Source: Apus apus
Lineage: Eukaryota > Chordata > Aves > Apodiformes > Apodidae
DNA: 64,000 nt
Assembly: GCF_020740795.1 (NCBI RefSeq)
Contig: NC_067282.1
Location: 43,429,290 to 43,493,289, forward strand
Reading direction: 5' to 3'
Each line of letters opens with the position of its first letter. Position 1 is the first letter of the stretch. A program made the position numbers and the translations under genes. The notes under the pieces were generated by a model, which saw nothing but the letters and a program-made list of their open reading frames with translations, was not told the origin of the DNA and did no database searches. Positions 37,450 to 50,960 of this stretch are shown piece by piece.

Positions 37450-40400
37450 CTAGTTTGGAGACTTTGCTGAAGTAGTGAATATGATACTGTGGAGAGCGAA
37501 GCTAACAACATCTTTACCAAGCACAAAAAGGACACCATAAAACACAGAACTGAGTTAATATTTCAAGAACAAGAATGTGGTACGCGATGTTTTAGGAGGA
37601 TCTTTATTTTCAATGCTATACGTGTGAAAATAAGAATGACTAAGTGGCTCGTTATCTGCATGTATAAAAATATAAACATCCTATCAAACATCTGCAAAGT
37701 CACCCTTCATGATATGCATCACTTAAAAGATATATGCCTTAATTTCTAATTAAAAGAAAGACTGCCTTTGTTTTTTTACTAGCACTTGTAAATGTCACTG
37801 CACTCATCCATAAGTACATGAACTGTGAATAACAGCTATGAAATGTATACAGGACTCCAGTATTTTGCCTTTAGTTTTGTCCTTCTGCATATCAACAGGT
37901 TAGCGGAGTCATTGTGTTTATCCCTTCTTTGTGCCCTCAACACAAGAGACCAGCAAATCTCAGTGACTTTGCCTTGGGCACATTGCCTTTTAAAAATTTT
38001 ACTGAAATTACTAAGCATTGTTTAAGAAAAATACCGCCTTCTCAGGCAAACCATCAAATGACTATTACATTTATGGCACCATCATTTTAAGCCTAAATGT
38101 AATGAGCTATTAGTAAATGAAGGGCCTCATTTCCTAATACTAACAATGCTTAGAGTTGCTAGTACAACCACAAAAGATTAAAAAATCATCAATTTATCTT
38201 TTTATTACATCTATTTTTACTCAAAATAAGAGAATTTCTGGGTCACCTGCCAGCTAACGGACAGGCAAACATTGATCAAAATACAGGCAATCTTTGTTTT
38301 CGAGATGCATTCAGCCACCTGGAAGTTTAGTTATGAGTCACATTCAAGCCAACATGTAATCAGTTTCAGTTCTACAAGCTGATATTCATGTTCAGTTTTC
38401 CATAGAAACAGGTATAGGAAACCAATAAAACATGACCATGTTATGTACATAGCGTAATATGCAAATGCCCAGCTGGATAGATTACTAAATTCTGTAGCAC
38501 TAAAATGATTAAAAAACTAAATGATTCGTGTAAAATGTTTATATACTGTATATATATGTACACTAAATCACAAGTTCAATTTAAAACTGCCCCTATTCAT
38601 AGCTCCTAGGATGGATTTAGTAAGCTACCAGATTCTTAAAAAAAGAAAGCTATTTAGAGCAAATTTGAACACTTTACTGAAAACTGATTTTATACAAAAA
38701 TCTTAAAAAACAGACTTCAGAATTACTTAACAGAAACTAGAAAAAGACGGTCATTATTCTCGAGAACAGCATTGTAAAGACCTAGTAGCTGTGATCAATG
38801 TCCTTTCACTTGTGATATAAATAAGTTAAGCACAAAGAAATAATCTCAGAGTAAGGCATAGGACAAACAGTTTTCATTCCATCTTCATGTGTATTGGCCT
38901 CTCACTTTATCTTATTGCTCATCTAATTTGGCAGGTGTATATTTCTCTCCTTTTAAAAATACTCCATTATACAGCTATCTACAACTGGACAGTACAATAA
39001 CCAATGCTTTCTTATGTGAATCTTCAATTTAATCACACTGACTTGCTAATATTAAAACAAAAACGAAAACAAAAACAAACAAACAACGAGCAAACAAAAC
39101 CCCAAAACAAATCACGGTGATGCGATTTATTTTCAGCTTTATGCAGCTATGCATGCATTTAATGAGAGACCAAGTGGCAAACACAGGGACTGAGCACTGA
39201 AACTCAATACATTTGCAGCTACAGCTCTTTTCAAAGGAATTACTATTTTAAAAATAAAACCCTGCTGTGAAGTTCTTTGGTTAGAACACAAGTGCTAGCA
39301 GTTTTTCTAAATTTGGAGTTACAAAATTTTAGTATTTGAGAGTTTTAAAAATGTTACTTCAAGCTTTTACTATGTACCACTAAATTATTCAACACTTCAG
39401 ATACATTTAGGATATTTTTCTGTGAAGGTCTGGGCACACAACATAGGTTTTAAAATCAAGTTCAGGTTTTAAAGGGAAGTGCTTTTGTACCCCAATCAAT
39501 AAATTTGTTAGAAAGAGCTGCTCAGTCTTCCCTGCTATAAAATTTGCTGCTCAGATCTTCTGTTCCAAAGTGAGCTACGACTGCCTCCTCTGGGAAAGAA
39601 AGGCTGTTAGCTAGCAAGAACCAAATACAGCTTAAAAGGGGTAATTTCTCCTGAAGAAAGCTGGCACCATTCTTGGTTTTGTAATGATGGGGCTCAAACC
39701 TTTCTAAGAAGCACTAAGTTTGTATAGGAAGAGGTACTTAACTCTCAGCAGTACAACTGCCCTGACAGTACTGCCATGAAAACTAAGAAACTGGTTCCTA
39801 AAGAAGTGGTTTCAGCATCAATTCTGTTGGCTTCAAAGTTTTACAGTACTAACATGACAAAACTTAAAGTAACAAGCAGGGTGCTCTTGATTACACTTAC
39901 AATTTACATCTGCATTAAATCAATTTACATGGTGTCAGCTTCCCAGGAAGCAGGCTCTACCTTCACCTGGAAAGCCTGGCTTTATCTTGCCCCCATCATT
40001 TTCAGGCTGTTTAAGGAAATATGCATTGAGATTTCTATGCATATTATAGACAGCAACTTCTAGAGAATTATAAGGACTTCACACCACCCATGAAAGCTAC
40101 GATTCGCAAGCAGTTTAATTTTTCAAAGTGTCCTTGCTTTACCTGTCAAGGGAATAAATGCGTGTCTCCAAGGACATTTTATAGCCCGAAGGGTTGGTTG
40201 TCCAGCAAATCTGTCCTTTCACATCTGCCTCACATGCCTGCTGTGCAGGCCCTGGTTTAGGTTATGAGCTTGGAGAGGGGAGTTCAGAGAGACAGGGAGC
40301 AGAGAGGAGAGATGGATGCAACTGGTCATGAGGGGCCACACACATGCCTCCTGCAAAATTACTTATCTCTGCAGAGGAAGTACGAGCCAGTGCCAAGCCC

Positions 40401-41080
40401 TTACAGTCAGGCATCACCTCCATGTGTTGGTCCTTCACAGACAGGCATCACTTTGATGGAGTGCAGGGATCAAATGGACTATTATGTGCCCGCCCAACAA
40501 GGTGAAATCCCACTTATGGGGATGGGGATGAGGAAAGACAGCCATTTGTCGCGTCACCTTCAACAGAAGTTGCTAAAAAGCAACCTAAAAGTTCCTCAGC
40601 TCCTAAATGGGTGGCTTTTAAAACACCCCAACCTGGCAGAACTACCCCTCAGCTCCTGTGTGCAGGTACGGGCAGGGGCTGGGCACACGGGCACACTTTC
40701 CTGGGATGGGTATTTGTCTACTCTTGCTGCCCCTCTCCTTCTTCGCTACTGACACAGCTACTGGGAGGCATGGGAGGGAGGACGCCGGTACGAGCCAGGT
40801 GGCTGAGACGGGACCCAGCGGCCAAGCAGGGACATGGCGGCTGAGGCACGACATGGTGACCTCCTGTCCCCAGGGCCATCGGGAGGTGCGTGCAGGAGGG
40901 ATGGGGGCTGCGCTGGGGGCTGGCCCGCCGTGTTGATGGAGGCAGGCACTGGGTTGAGGAACGCGCAGGGGGACAGAGCCCTCCTCCACGTCCTCCTTCC
41001 TCTGGGCCAGGAGGCGACCGTGGGTGCCAGGGTGCGCAGGGGCTGTCGCCTTATCCCCACGCCGCGGGCTGGGCAGATGC
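37450..41080 (-). other. KCTD12: Probable long 3' UTR / 3' flank of KCTD12
   Basis: Downstream of the KCTD12 stop on the minus strand there are about 3.6 kb with no recognised repeat before a CR1 tail at 37241-37448. Mammalian KCTD12 mRNAs have multi-kilobase 3' UTRs, so much of this stretch is likely transcribed. Minus-strand AATAAA hexamers occur at 39126-39131, 38201-38206 and 37603-37608, giving candidate polyadenylation signals. The part nearest the gene (40260-41080) is G+C-richer. An A/C-rich low-complexity stretch lies at about 39055-39112. Plus-strand open frames here, including 162 codons at 40264-40752, have no recognisable domain and look like chance. The real 3' end cannot be fixed from sequence alone. 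Confidence 0.4.
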
Positions 41081-42346
<1,266 letters not shown>

Positions 42347-43140
42347 GCGGCCGCACCTCGCGGGAGGCGTGGGAGGCTGGCGGGAGGCAGAGCCGAGCGC
42401 ACGGGGAGGGGAAGGGGACGGCCCTGCACTGACGCAGGGGGCCCGTCGTCGTTCCCCTCCCTGCCTTCCCCTCCAGCTCCCCCCGCCCGTGTCCTTCGTC
42501 CCCGCCGCGGGGCATCCTCTCGCCGCCAGGCGCACGCCCGGCGCGCTCCGCAGGGTGCCCCAGAGGGGCTGAGCTTTGGGGCAGGGGGCTGCGGGAGTTC
42601 CCCGGCCGTCCCTACCTCGCCACCGCTCCGGGCTTCGGCTCGCTGCCCAGCTTCTCCGAGGCGTCTCGTCTTCTCGCAGGCAAGACTCCCCCTCCGTTTG
42701 CCCCGAGGTGCAGGAGCGGGGAAGCGGAGAGACGCTCCTGCCCCGCCGAAGGAGCCGTGCTGTGCCCCTGCTAAAGGCCTGTCTAAAAAACCCTCTCCAA
42801 GTGAGACCCTCCAGGAGGTGACGGTGTCTCTCCCCCCTTGTCGCCTTCACGGGTGAAAACGCGAGCGTTTGGTGCTGTCCGCACTCGCCTCACCCAGGTT
42901 CCCTGCCTGTTTCTGGGCTTGCAAGACACTAAGTACGCAGGGTTTTAAGGACCCCGTGAAAACCTCCCGCCGATCCGCACCCCTGGGGGGAGACTGGGCA
43001 GGAGCCGCGGTGCGCCCCGTCGGGTGGCAGCGGGGGTGCCCCGGCTTGGGGTCTTGGCTCCGGGAAGGCGCTGGCAGCGGGGGGCCCCCCGGAGCGGATG
43101 GGGTCCCCTGCGGCCGCCTGTCAAGCGGCACTTCACCGTG

Positions 43141-46100
43141 AGAGCCTGGCTCCTCGTATCTGCGTGGGTATGTGTGTAATTGGGTGCCCTTACAGCTCAG
43201 ATTTAATTTGGATTAATTAGGTACATCGGGATCTACGTGAAACATAAGCACCTATTTAACATGTGTTGGCAGAGAGCATGTAAACGATGTTTCAGGCTTT
43301 TGCTTGGATTTCATCTGCATTTCTGTGTCTCTGCAAACAGCAGTAAGGAGCTGCTGGCCCGATGTATTCTCTGAGAGATCAAGTGTGCTTTCCTACTGGA
43401 GAGAACAGCTGAAAGGACAGGGTGGTCCGAGGAGCACAAAGTCAATGGCCAATGCAATGTAAGGGTGAAAAAAGCCCTCTCTGGGCTACCCTGCAGCAAG
43501 CGCCCTAGTGCAGCGGGCCGGGAAGCAGACATCAAAGGATACAGAGGCAGGGGGGCAAGAAGTCCTTCAAAAATTGAGAAATGGGGGAGGAAGGAAAGGC
43601 AAGTTAGTTCTCAAGAAGTGAGGTAAGTTTGCAAGGTAAGAGAGGAAGAGGAAGAAGAGAAAGAGAAGGAAGAAAAAGGAGGGTTGAGGAACAGAAGTTT
43701 TGAAGAGGGACTAGATGACAACAGAAGATCAACATGGAGAGAAAGAGCTGAGAGGGAGCTACTGTGGTCTAAGGAAGGAGATGGGGTGGCCTTGGGGCAC
43801 CGGCTGCTCAGAAGTTAGAGGAGTTTAATCTGAACAAGACTAAGAGTAGAGTAGCAAAGATGCAGAACATTTTTTTTTTTTTTCTAAGTGGGAAAGCCAG
43901 ACTTGGACCACCAAGTATTTTCATTTGTGGAAGTAGGGGTAGGTTAATCTGATGTTTTGCTGACACTCTGTGACAAACAGCTTGTTTCTCTCTCTCTTTT
44001 TTTTTTTTTTTTTCTGAGTGGAGTAGGAGAGAGTTGAAAACAGTTCTGAAAGATCAAGGGAAAATAAAGTAGGCCCGAGTGAGGTTAATTTGCTACCCAT
44101 TTAAACATCTGAGTTTGTTGCTATAGAAAGAAGGGAACATACCATGACTTATCTGCTAGCACACAGGGAATCTTTGTTTCCTTATATTCTTTTAGGGTCA
44201 ATTCAGCAGACTAAAAGCACAGGAAACTTTCACATGCTGGTTTGCTGGTAACAGTTTCATGAAGTGACTTTTACCTCTCAGTCTTTTCATGTGGCATCTC
44301 CCCCCACATCACCCTGCGCCCGGCCATACTTAGCAAGAAGCCACCTCAAGAGCCTCCCACAGATTCGTATTTTAAATTCCACTTCCCTCGTGTGGGCTCT
44401 CGATCAAGAGCCCTGTGATTAAACTGTGCACCCAGAAGATGAGATCATACCATGCTCGTGCGGATGCTTATTCATAGCAGAGTTTACAGTGGAAGATTTC
44501 GTACCTACCAGCAGGTGTGTCTTGCAAATACTCCCATATAAAATAAATAAACAGATGGGATGTTTAATTCATCTGTTAATTAAACTCAATTTATCTGGCA
44601 TTAAGTGAGCATTAATGCAGGTTAACAAAAATAGCACTAACATATTTATTAGACTTGAGCTTTTCTTTGCCTGGAGCTTTGTTAGATTTGGGACCAGTCT
44701 TCACAAAACCTGGGCTTAATGGATCTTCGAACTCATGTTTTCAGAAGCTTCACAGGTGAGTAAGTTATGCTGCTCCTTCAGACTTCAGCTCTCCAGAGCT
44801 TTACCTCCACTTGCCTATCGTCTGGTGGGAGGTCAGATAGGGACCCACCATGGTCTTATGTAGCACCATATGATGTCCAAAGCCATGTACTTTACAGGGG
44901 TTGAAGGGGACACAGCTGTAGCAAGCACCTTATTTGGGCTACCATCCCAAGTCATTTTTTTAGGGGTACAAGCCAGTCCATCCCACTGCAGTGTCCTATC
45001 TGCCGATGTGCAAGCTGAACCCTGACTCCCCTTCAAAAAGAGAACAAGGAGCCTTCTCATGGGAGGAGACTGTTCATACAGCCTGTTCAACAATCCTGGG
45101 CAAAGACCCAGCTTGCAGTGTTTGTCTCTGAGATAGCTGTCATTTTCTGGGCTTAAAAAAATAACGGGTTTGAAGTAATGTCTCTTCTGAAGAATTATCT
45201 TCTCTGGGGATGTCCCTGCTGCTCTATGCAAGCAAGAATACTTTGCCTGGCTGCAAGGCTTTGGTTATTATAATTTTTTTCTTTAGCAGGTTGGGTGTTG
45301 TTTTTTTCCCCCTATTTTTCACAAATTATTCAACTAGTTTCTCCTTCATTTCCCATCTCTTTTCATTTGGGTATGTTTGTCTCCAGTGAGGAGAACTGGA
45401 CTTCTTCTAGGGATATTACAATGAGTAAATTTATCAACTATTTTTACTTATGTTTCAGTCACTGGGTTGTGTAATACAGTCACAATCTCAGTGTTTATTT
45501 CTTATTTTCTGTGGGAGACAGTAAAACATTAGTACATGCAAAATTAAATGCAGCCACAGAATGCCTCGTAAGGCATGACCTGCTGTGACAAGGGCATTAA
45601 ATATAAAATATGGTCTGATGGGCAGGCTAGGCTTTTTGACAAAATATGTGGCATTGAGTTTCTTTGTCTGTGCAGTACCACGACATTTCTGAGCAGCAGC
45701 TCCTTCAGAAAACATAGTCTCATTCCAGTGTTTGCTGTAAGCTGCCGACCAGAGCTAGCTGTGTTGGGTGTGTGCTGTCTTCACCTGATGGGATCCAATA
45801 GCTTTTCATCTTTTGCCATTTTGAGAAGTTTACATTGGGTTTTGGGTGTTATGTTTGGGGTGGTTTTTAGTTGTGTTTGGTTTGGTTGGGTTTTTTTGTA
45901 ATTTGTTCTGTTGGGGGGGGGGGGGCTTTTGTTGTGTCAGTGTTTCGAAAGACGGTTCCATCACGACGGCATGAAGAATGAGTTCCTGTTGTGCATTTTG
46001 GGTAGGGCACCCACCGGTGGTCCAGGTTTACTCGAGGCCGGTTTTCCTCACAAACCGTAGAGGAAGGGTAGCACCTAGTGGGAGTAAGCCCACATTGCAA

Positions 46101-47050
46101 TTAAGAAATGCAAAGGGCTCCGAAATACTGCCGTCGCGACTCAAGATAGGTAATAAAGAGGTTTTGGTCACAAAAAGTACATGTAAACTATTATCTTAGT
46201 ATATTCAGCTTCTTCGTGAGAAACTTCACAAAGCAAGAACACATTTTAATCTCTGTTCCGAACTAAAAGTGGTGGTTAGCTTTTAACACTTCTTTCAGGC
46301 TGTATTGTGTGAAATGGTATAAAATTCCTTAGGAAATGCCTAATTAGATATTACTGACTTGTTTGAATTTTTTAATATTGAAATAATTGAAATATGTAGC
46401 TTCCTGCATAAAACCAACAAAAGGAGTTAAGGGTCTAAACTGAACCAAAGGTTCAAATATGCTCCTTTAACCTTCACAGCCTTGCTTGGAGGATGCAGGG
46501 GAAAAAGACTATGGTTAGTGCCACAGCAGAGTGGTTTTGCCCAAGAGTTGGAAAAACTTCACATTTTGGGAACCTACTTGCTCTCTAAAATGTGTGCACT
46601 TCCTTAGGTTTGACTTTGACCTTCAATGGTTGGCTATTAGGTGAAGCCTTTCCCATTTCTGAATCATTGCCCAGGGTGAAATTATTAGGCTCAGTGTTAT
46701 ACTCAACTGATACCAAGTATTGTTGCAAAAAAAAAAAAAAAAAATGGAATTGTGCATTATTCTACCCACAGGCAGAAGAGCCCAACTCCTAAATCAGAGT
46801 GCTGTCTCTCTGCAAACTCAGGTCTCACATATTGTGTATAGCTGGACTACACAAGTACATATATTGACAGATTTCAGTATTTCATATGAATTGTAATGAA
46901 TGTTATCTGTGAAGTCATATCTGGTAATATCTGTTCATGGAGACTGTTTTGCTTGTGTATTTGCATATACAGTTGCATATGTTTAGCTGGAACTGCATGT
47001 TCTAGGAAGTCTGGCTGCTATGAAAATACACGTGTTCAAGCATGAAAGAT
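43141..47050. other. KCTD12 5' flank; low-complexity tracts and candidate enhancer near 44420-44640
   Basis: A purine-only stretch of about 45 bases lies near 43639-43684, and T-runs lie at about 43869-43884 and 43998-44013. A G14 run lies at about 45914-45927 and an A18 run at about 46726-46744. Segment 44420-44640 is rich in homeodomain cores (CTGTTAATTAAACTC, GCATTAAGTGAGCATTAATG) and looks like a conserved element. No exon was recognised. Confidence 0.4.
45946..46142. other. Isolated CpG-rich patch of unknown origin
   Basis: About a dozen CpG dinucleotides occur in roughly 200 bases (for example TTTCGAAAGACGG, CACGACGGC, CTCGAGGCCGG, CCGTCGCGACTC), close to the number expected without CpG depletion. 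The DNA on both sides is CpG-poor. A minus-strand open frame (45867-46100) has five cysteines in its first 44 residues but no family I recognise. It could be a recent insertion, an unmethylated element or an unknown exon. Confidence 0.5.
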
Positions 47051-47165
47051 ATTGAAGGATTGTAGGATAATTCAGTTTGGAAGAGGCCTCAGGAGGTCAT
47101 CAAGTGCTCAAGCACTTTCCTCCTGCCAGTGTGATACAGACATTGCTCTGAATAATTTGGTGAGG
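47051..47165 (-). repeat. CR1 LINE 3' tail, degraded
   Basis: GGATAATTCAGTTTGGAAG, AGGCCTCAGGAGGTCATCAA matches the GACCTCAGGAGGTCATC subtype of the reversed CR1 terminus. Traces of body (GTCTTGAACATCACTGAG) may continue near 47430-47460. Confidence 0.65.
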
Positions 47166-49237
47166 GCAATGCCCTTCAGAACCTGGGGGAGAGGGAGGGA
47201 GGGGTGGAGAGAGGGAGGACAGCCATTAGCTGTGTATTCCATGTCCTTGGCCAATACAGAGCTACACAGTGTGGCTAAGAAACATAATCAAGCGAGCAAT
47301 TAGTGAAGTTCAGAGCTGTATTAATTTCCTTCAAGCATCTTAGCAAAAATTGGAAGGAAAAGGTACCCTCTCAGTGTCATTGTGACATGCATTTCTGCCT
47401 CAATTAAGACAAGCATTTGAAGGGGACACCTTCCACATACGTCTTGAACATCACTGAGTTTGGAGGACACAAGAAAAGAGACTGCACTTTATGCCATGTG
47501 TGGAAGTACCCCTAGCTGCTTCCTTTCAGGTGTTATCTAGGAAAATGTGATGCCTGACTTCCTGTTCTCCTCCTTTGGTAAATTACCAGGAACTTACAGC
47601 TCTGCCTGATACCAAAAAGCAGAGGACAGCTGTGTCATTTTATAATACGTAGTGGGGTGGTATTTTACATGCACAACATGTGAGGTTTCTCTGCTCTGCT
47701 AAATTACACATAACCCCTATGGAGCAATTTTAAATTAGGCTTCTTTTTGTGAGCCTTGGGTCTCCAGAATTAATCTTCCGTATCTCTGTGAAACGTTTCA
47801 TTCACGTCTCCAGATCTTCCCTTGGTGATTTTCCTATCTGCAGATAAGTAACATTCTGCCCCAGCTTCTACCACAGCAACAGACAATCAGACCTTTGCAA
47901 ACGTGAGTGGAAACTACATTGATCTTCCATGTTAACCTTCAACACGGATCAACAGCCTTACACTGTCTCCCAGAATTTGACAGTATAAGGATTCAGCAAA
48001 ATAGCCTCTCCTAGTTGGGAAAATGTAACTTATTATCTAGGTAATTAGGATATCAAAGCCAGCTTCTACTCTCAGTTATTATCAACCTGCTTTCCTGTAG
48101 GGTTGGGCAGGCTTGAGAGTAGGTTTTAGGGGGGGAAAGCAAATATATATGAAGAGAGCTACAACTGAAAGATAAAGAGCATTGTTTTGCAGAGGAGCAA
48201 GTCAAGAATTGTCTCCAAGTCTGTTCTTCTGAGAAGCTAATCACAAGGGTGGTATCCTTCTTGGGAGGAACTCTATCCAAGAGAAAATGCTTTTAATGAC
48301 ATTTTAATAACGTATAGGTCTTGCTTATAGTGTTTTCTTACAAAAACGTGTTTTAACAGAGGAATTAAAAATGTATTGATGTAATGACTCTCTTCAGCAG
48401 AGTGATTCTTCAAAGGTAAAACAATTACATTGTGATTTTGTGTTTCAATTTATGTATATGCTTTAGCTGTGATTATTTGAGGCATACTATTCACTAATGT
48501 AGCACTTTCTAAAATCATACCTGTGGTCAGTGAACAGTAATTGATGCATTTTGCTTCTGCTTTCTGCACTATGTACCAATGCAAGCTGTGCTTAAGCACT
48601 GTTAACCCTTTAGTTTAGATTAAAATAAACAAATTAAATGCAATCATTCATTTTGACAGACTCAGAAATGGAATGTTCTGCTTTGTTCTTTTTGCATCTT
48701 TTTTTCTGTTGAAATCCATTTAAAATTCCTCTTATGCTTAACAGAAGAAATATCACAATACTTACCCACAGAAGAATGAAGGGGGTGAAAGCCATTAGGT
48801 GAAAGCCCACAGCTGGCACTCTAGTATAGTTCATTTGGCAATTGATTTTTTTACTACCTTAGCTACCTTTCCTGACTACCTAAGAAAACCGTGTTTTGCA
48901 CTATTTTTTTTCTCTCCTGAGACCTAAACTCATATCCTCAAACGGCACAACTGACCGTGTTGGTGTCAAGCCCTGCTTGCTTCACAGCCCATGAAAACTA
49001 ACGAGAAATATTGAACTGTCAAGGAATTAATGGCTTCACAACATTTGTATAGTGTTGCAAAGTCCCCTTCTTGCTCATGTCGCCCTAGTGCATCGGTCTT
49101 GAAGGATCCTTTGAGTACAGTAGAGGTGGTTCCAGCTTTCAACTACACTCCATGGTTGTGCATCTGTCCATAAGACTTCATTATCTCTTGACAGAGACCG
49201 AAATGAAATTAATGAAGTCTCATTAGAGAGTCGGTGT
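47166..49237. other. Intergenic; candidate conserved segment 48280-48620
   Basis: No gene was recognised. 48280-48620 is repeat-free, with TAAT/ATTA cores and no low-complexity sequence, suggesting constrained non-coding DNA. Confidence 0.35.
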
Positions 49238-50060
49238 TGTCCTGATTTGAACCAGGATAGAACCAATTTTCTTTCTCACAATTTTACTTTGCAGTTAAGT
49301 GACAAGTGTTCACCTTCCCACCTGGAAGATGAAAAACTGTTTATATACACATAAAGAGAGACCCTTTATTTTAAGGATACTCAAGCTTGTTTCTTCTTCT
49401 TTGGCCTCAGAGTGCAGACCCCACTCCAGAAGCCCTTAGCTGCTCCAGGCATCCTGGAAAATATCCATTCTGTCAGGACCTTGTCAAAGTACATATCACT
49501 GATGGCTATAACTAAGGTTCATGCCAGCAGGGACATCTGTGAGTGAAGGCTGTAATTAGATACTCTGAGCTCCTGCAGGCAGCACACAGGCAAACCATGC
49601 CAGAATGAGCTGCTGGAGCTCCTGCTCACTCAGACCCTCCCTGACCTGCCACGTGAACTAATGTGTCAAGAAAATATATTTCTTGTCTTTTACTTGGCAG
49701 AGATGATTTGCTGCCTATCTTTCAAAAATCTCTGCCTTGAGAGTGAAATAGCAGAAGGCAGCCTCTGCTACAGACAAAGCTGAGTTTGCCAGAACAATTC
49801 TCTCAGCCCTCCTCTTCAGCAGTGTTTGCAGAACTTCTACCCATCATCCACTGCATAACACAACTTGATTTTCTGCTTGGACTGAGCCAAGCTGGAAGAA
49901 ACCTGGAATCAACTTAATCAGGTGCAGCTGATGGCTCCTCAGCTTCCTGTCCTGCTGTACTAATGAGATGTTAATGCCCAAAGTAATGAGAAGCAGCTGT
50001 TTCTTACTGGTAAAGAAAAATCGTGAGTTACTGCAGTTCATTTGGAGTGGAGCTTGAGAA
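49238..50060 (+). mobile_element. ERVL-like LTR element fragment, sense orientation
   Basis: It begins TGTCCTGATTTGAACCAGGA, the same type of start as the solo LTR at 20113-20810 read in sense. It continues with phrases I associate with a common avian ERVL-type repeat: GAAAAACTGTTTATATACAC, CCCTTTATTTTAAGG, CAGAATGAGCTGCTGGAG and CTGACCTGCCACGTGAACT. The remainder differs from the 20-kb LTR, so it is a separate subfamily. The 3' boundary is uncertain and no target-site duplication was identified. No retroviral coding frame is present. Confidence 0.65.
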
Positions 50061-50255
50061 GGCTGTCTTCTTTTTTAGAAAACTTCATTGCATGGGTTTT
50101 GTTCTTCAGTTGTAGAGGCCTGAGTAGTATTCAGTTAATGTATCTAGAAAATTCTGAATATGCTTTCCTGTTTCAAGTGTTTGCATAGAGGGGTTACCAT
50201 TCTGCTTTCTAGGGTTTTCCTGTAAAATATAATCTGCCTACAATATCTGGGGGTT

Positions 50256-50960
50256 TCATAGAATCATTAAGGTTGGAAGGGACCTTAAAGATCATCAAGT
50301 TCCAACCCCCTGCCATGAGCAGGGAACCCTACCACTAGATCAGGTTGCACAAAACCTCATCCAACCTGGCCTTAAAAACCTCCAGGGGTGCGGCATCAAC
50401 AGCCTCCCTGGGCAACACATTCCAGTTCCTCACCACCCTTAGAGTGAAGAATTTCTTCTTAATATCTAACCTAAATCTCCCCTCTTTCAGTTTAAAAGCA
50501 TTAACCCTTGTCCTATCACTGCCCTCTGTGGTGAAAAGTCCCCTCCCAGCTTTCCTGTGGGCCCCCTTTAAGTACTGGAAGGCCACTATAACAAAGCCTT
50601 CTCTTCTCCAGGCTGAACAGCCCTAACTGTCTCAGCCTGTCTTCATAGCAGAGCCCTTTAATCATCCTGGTGGCTCTTCTCTCGACCCTCTCCAACAGCT
50701 CCATGTCTTTCCTGTGCTGAGGGCACCAGAACTATACACAGTATTCCAGGTGGGGTGTCACCAGAGCAGAGCAGAGGGGCAGAATCACCTCCCTGGCCCT
50801 GCTGGCCACACTCCTTTTGATGCAGCCCAGGATGCAGTTGCTCTCTGGGCTCCAGCACACACTGGCAGCTCATGTCGAGCTTGTAACCTACTACCACCCC
50901 CAAGCCCTTTTCCTCAGGACTGCTCTCCAGTCATTCTCCCCCCAGCCTGTATTTGCATAA
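50256..50960 (-). repeat. CR1 LINE fragment with ORF2 end, longest young CR1 here
   Basis: It begins with TCATAGAATCATTAAGG and the reversed CR1 3' UTR (AAGGGACCTTAAAGATCATC), then runs into the antisense end of ORF2. Minus-strand frames read KKFFTLRVVRNWNVLPREAV, then LLERVERRATRMIKGLCYED and [11 protein letters not shown]. These lie in different frames (about 50335-50586, 50516-50704 and 50658-50903), so indels break the reading frame. 5'-truncated at about 50960. Confidence 0.95.

Noticed and set aside
40264..40752. 162-codon plus-strand frame downstream of KCTD12
   Set aside because: Antisense to the probable 3' UTR, no recognisable domain, and no supporting promoter or splice signal.
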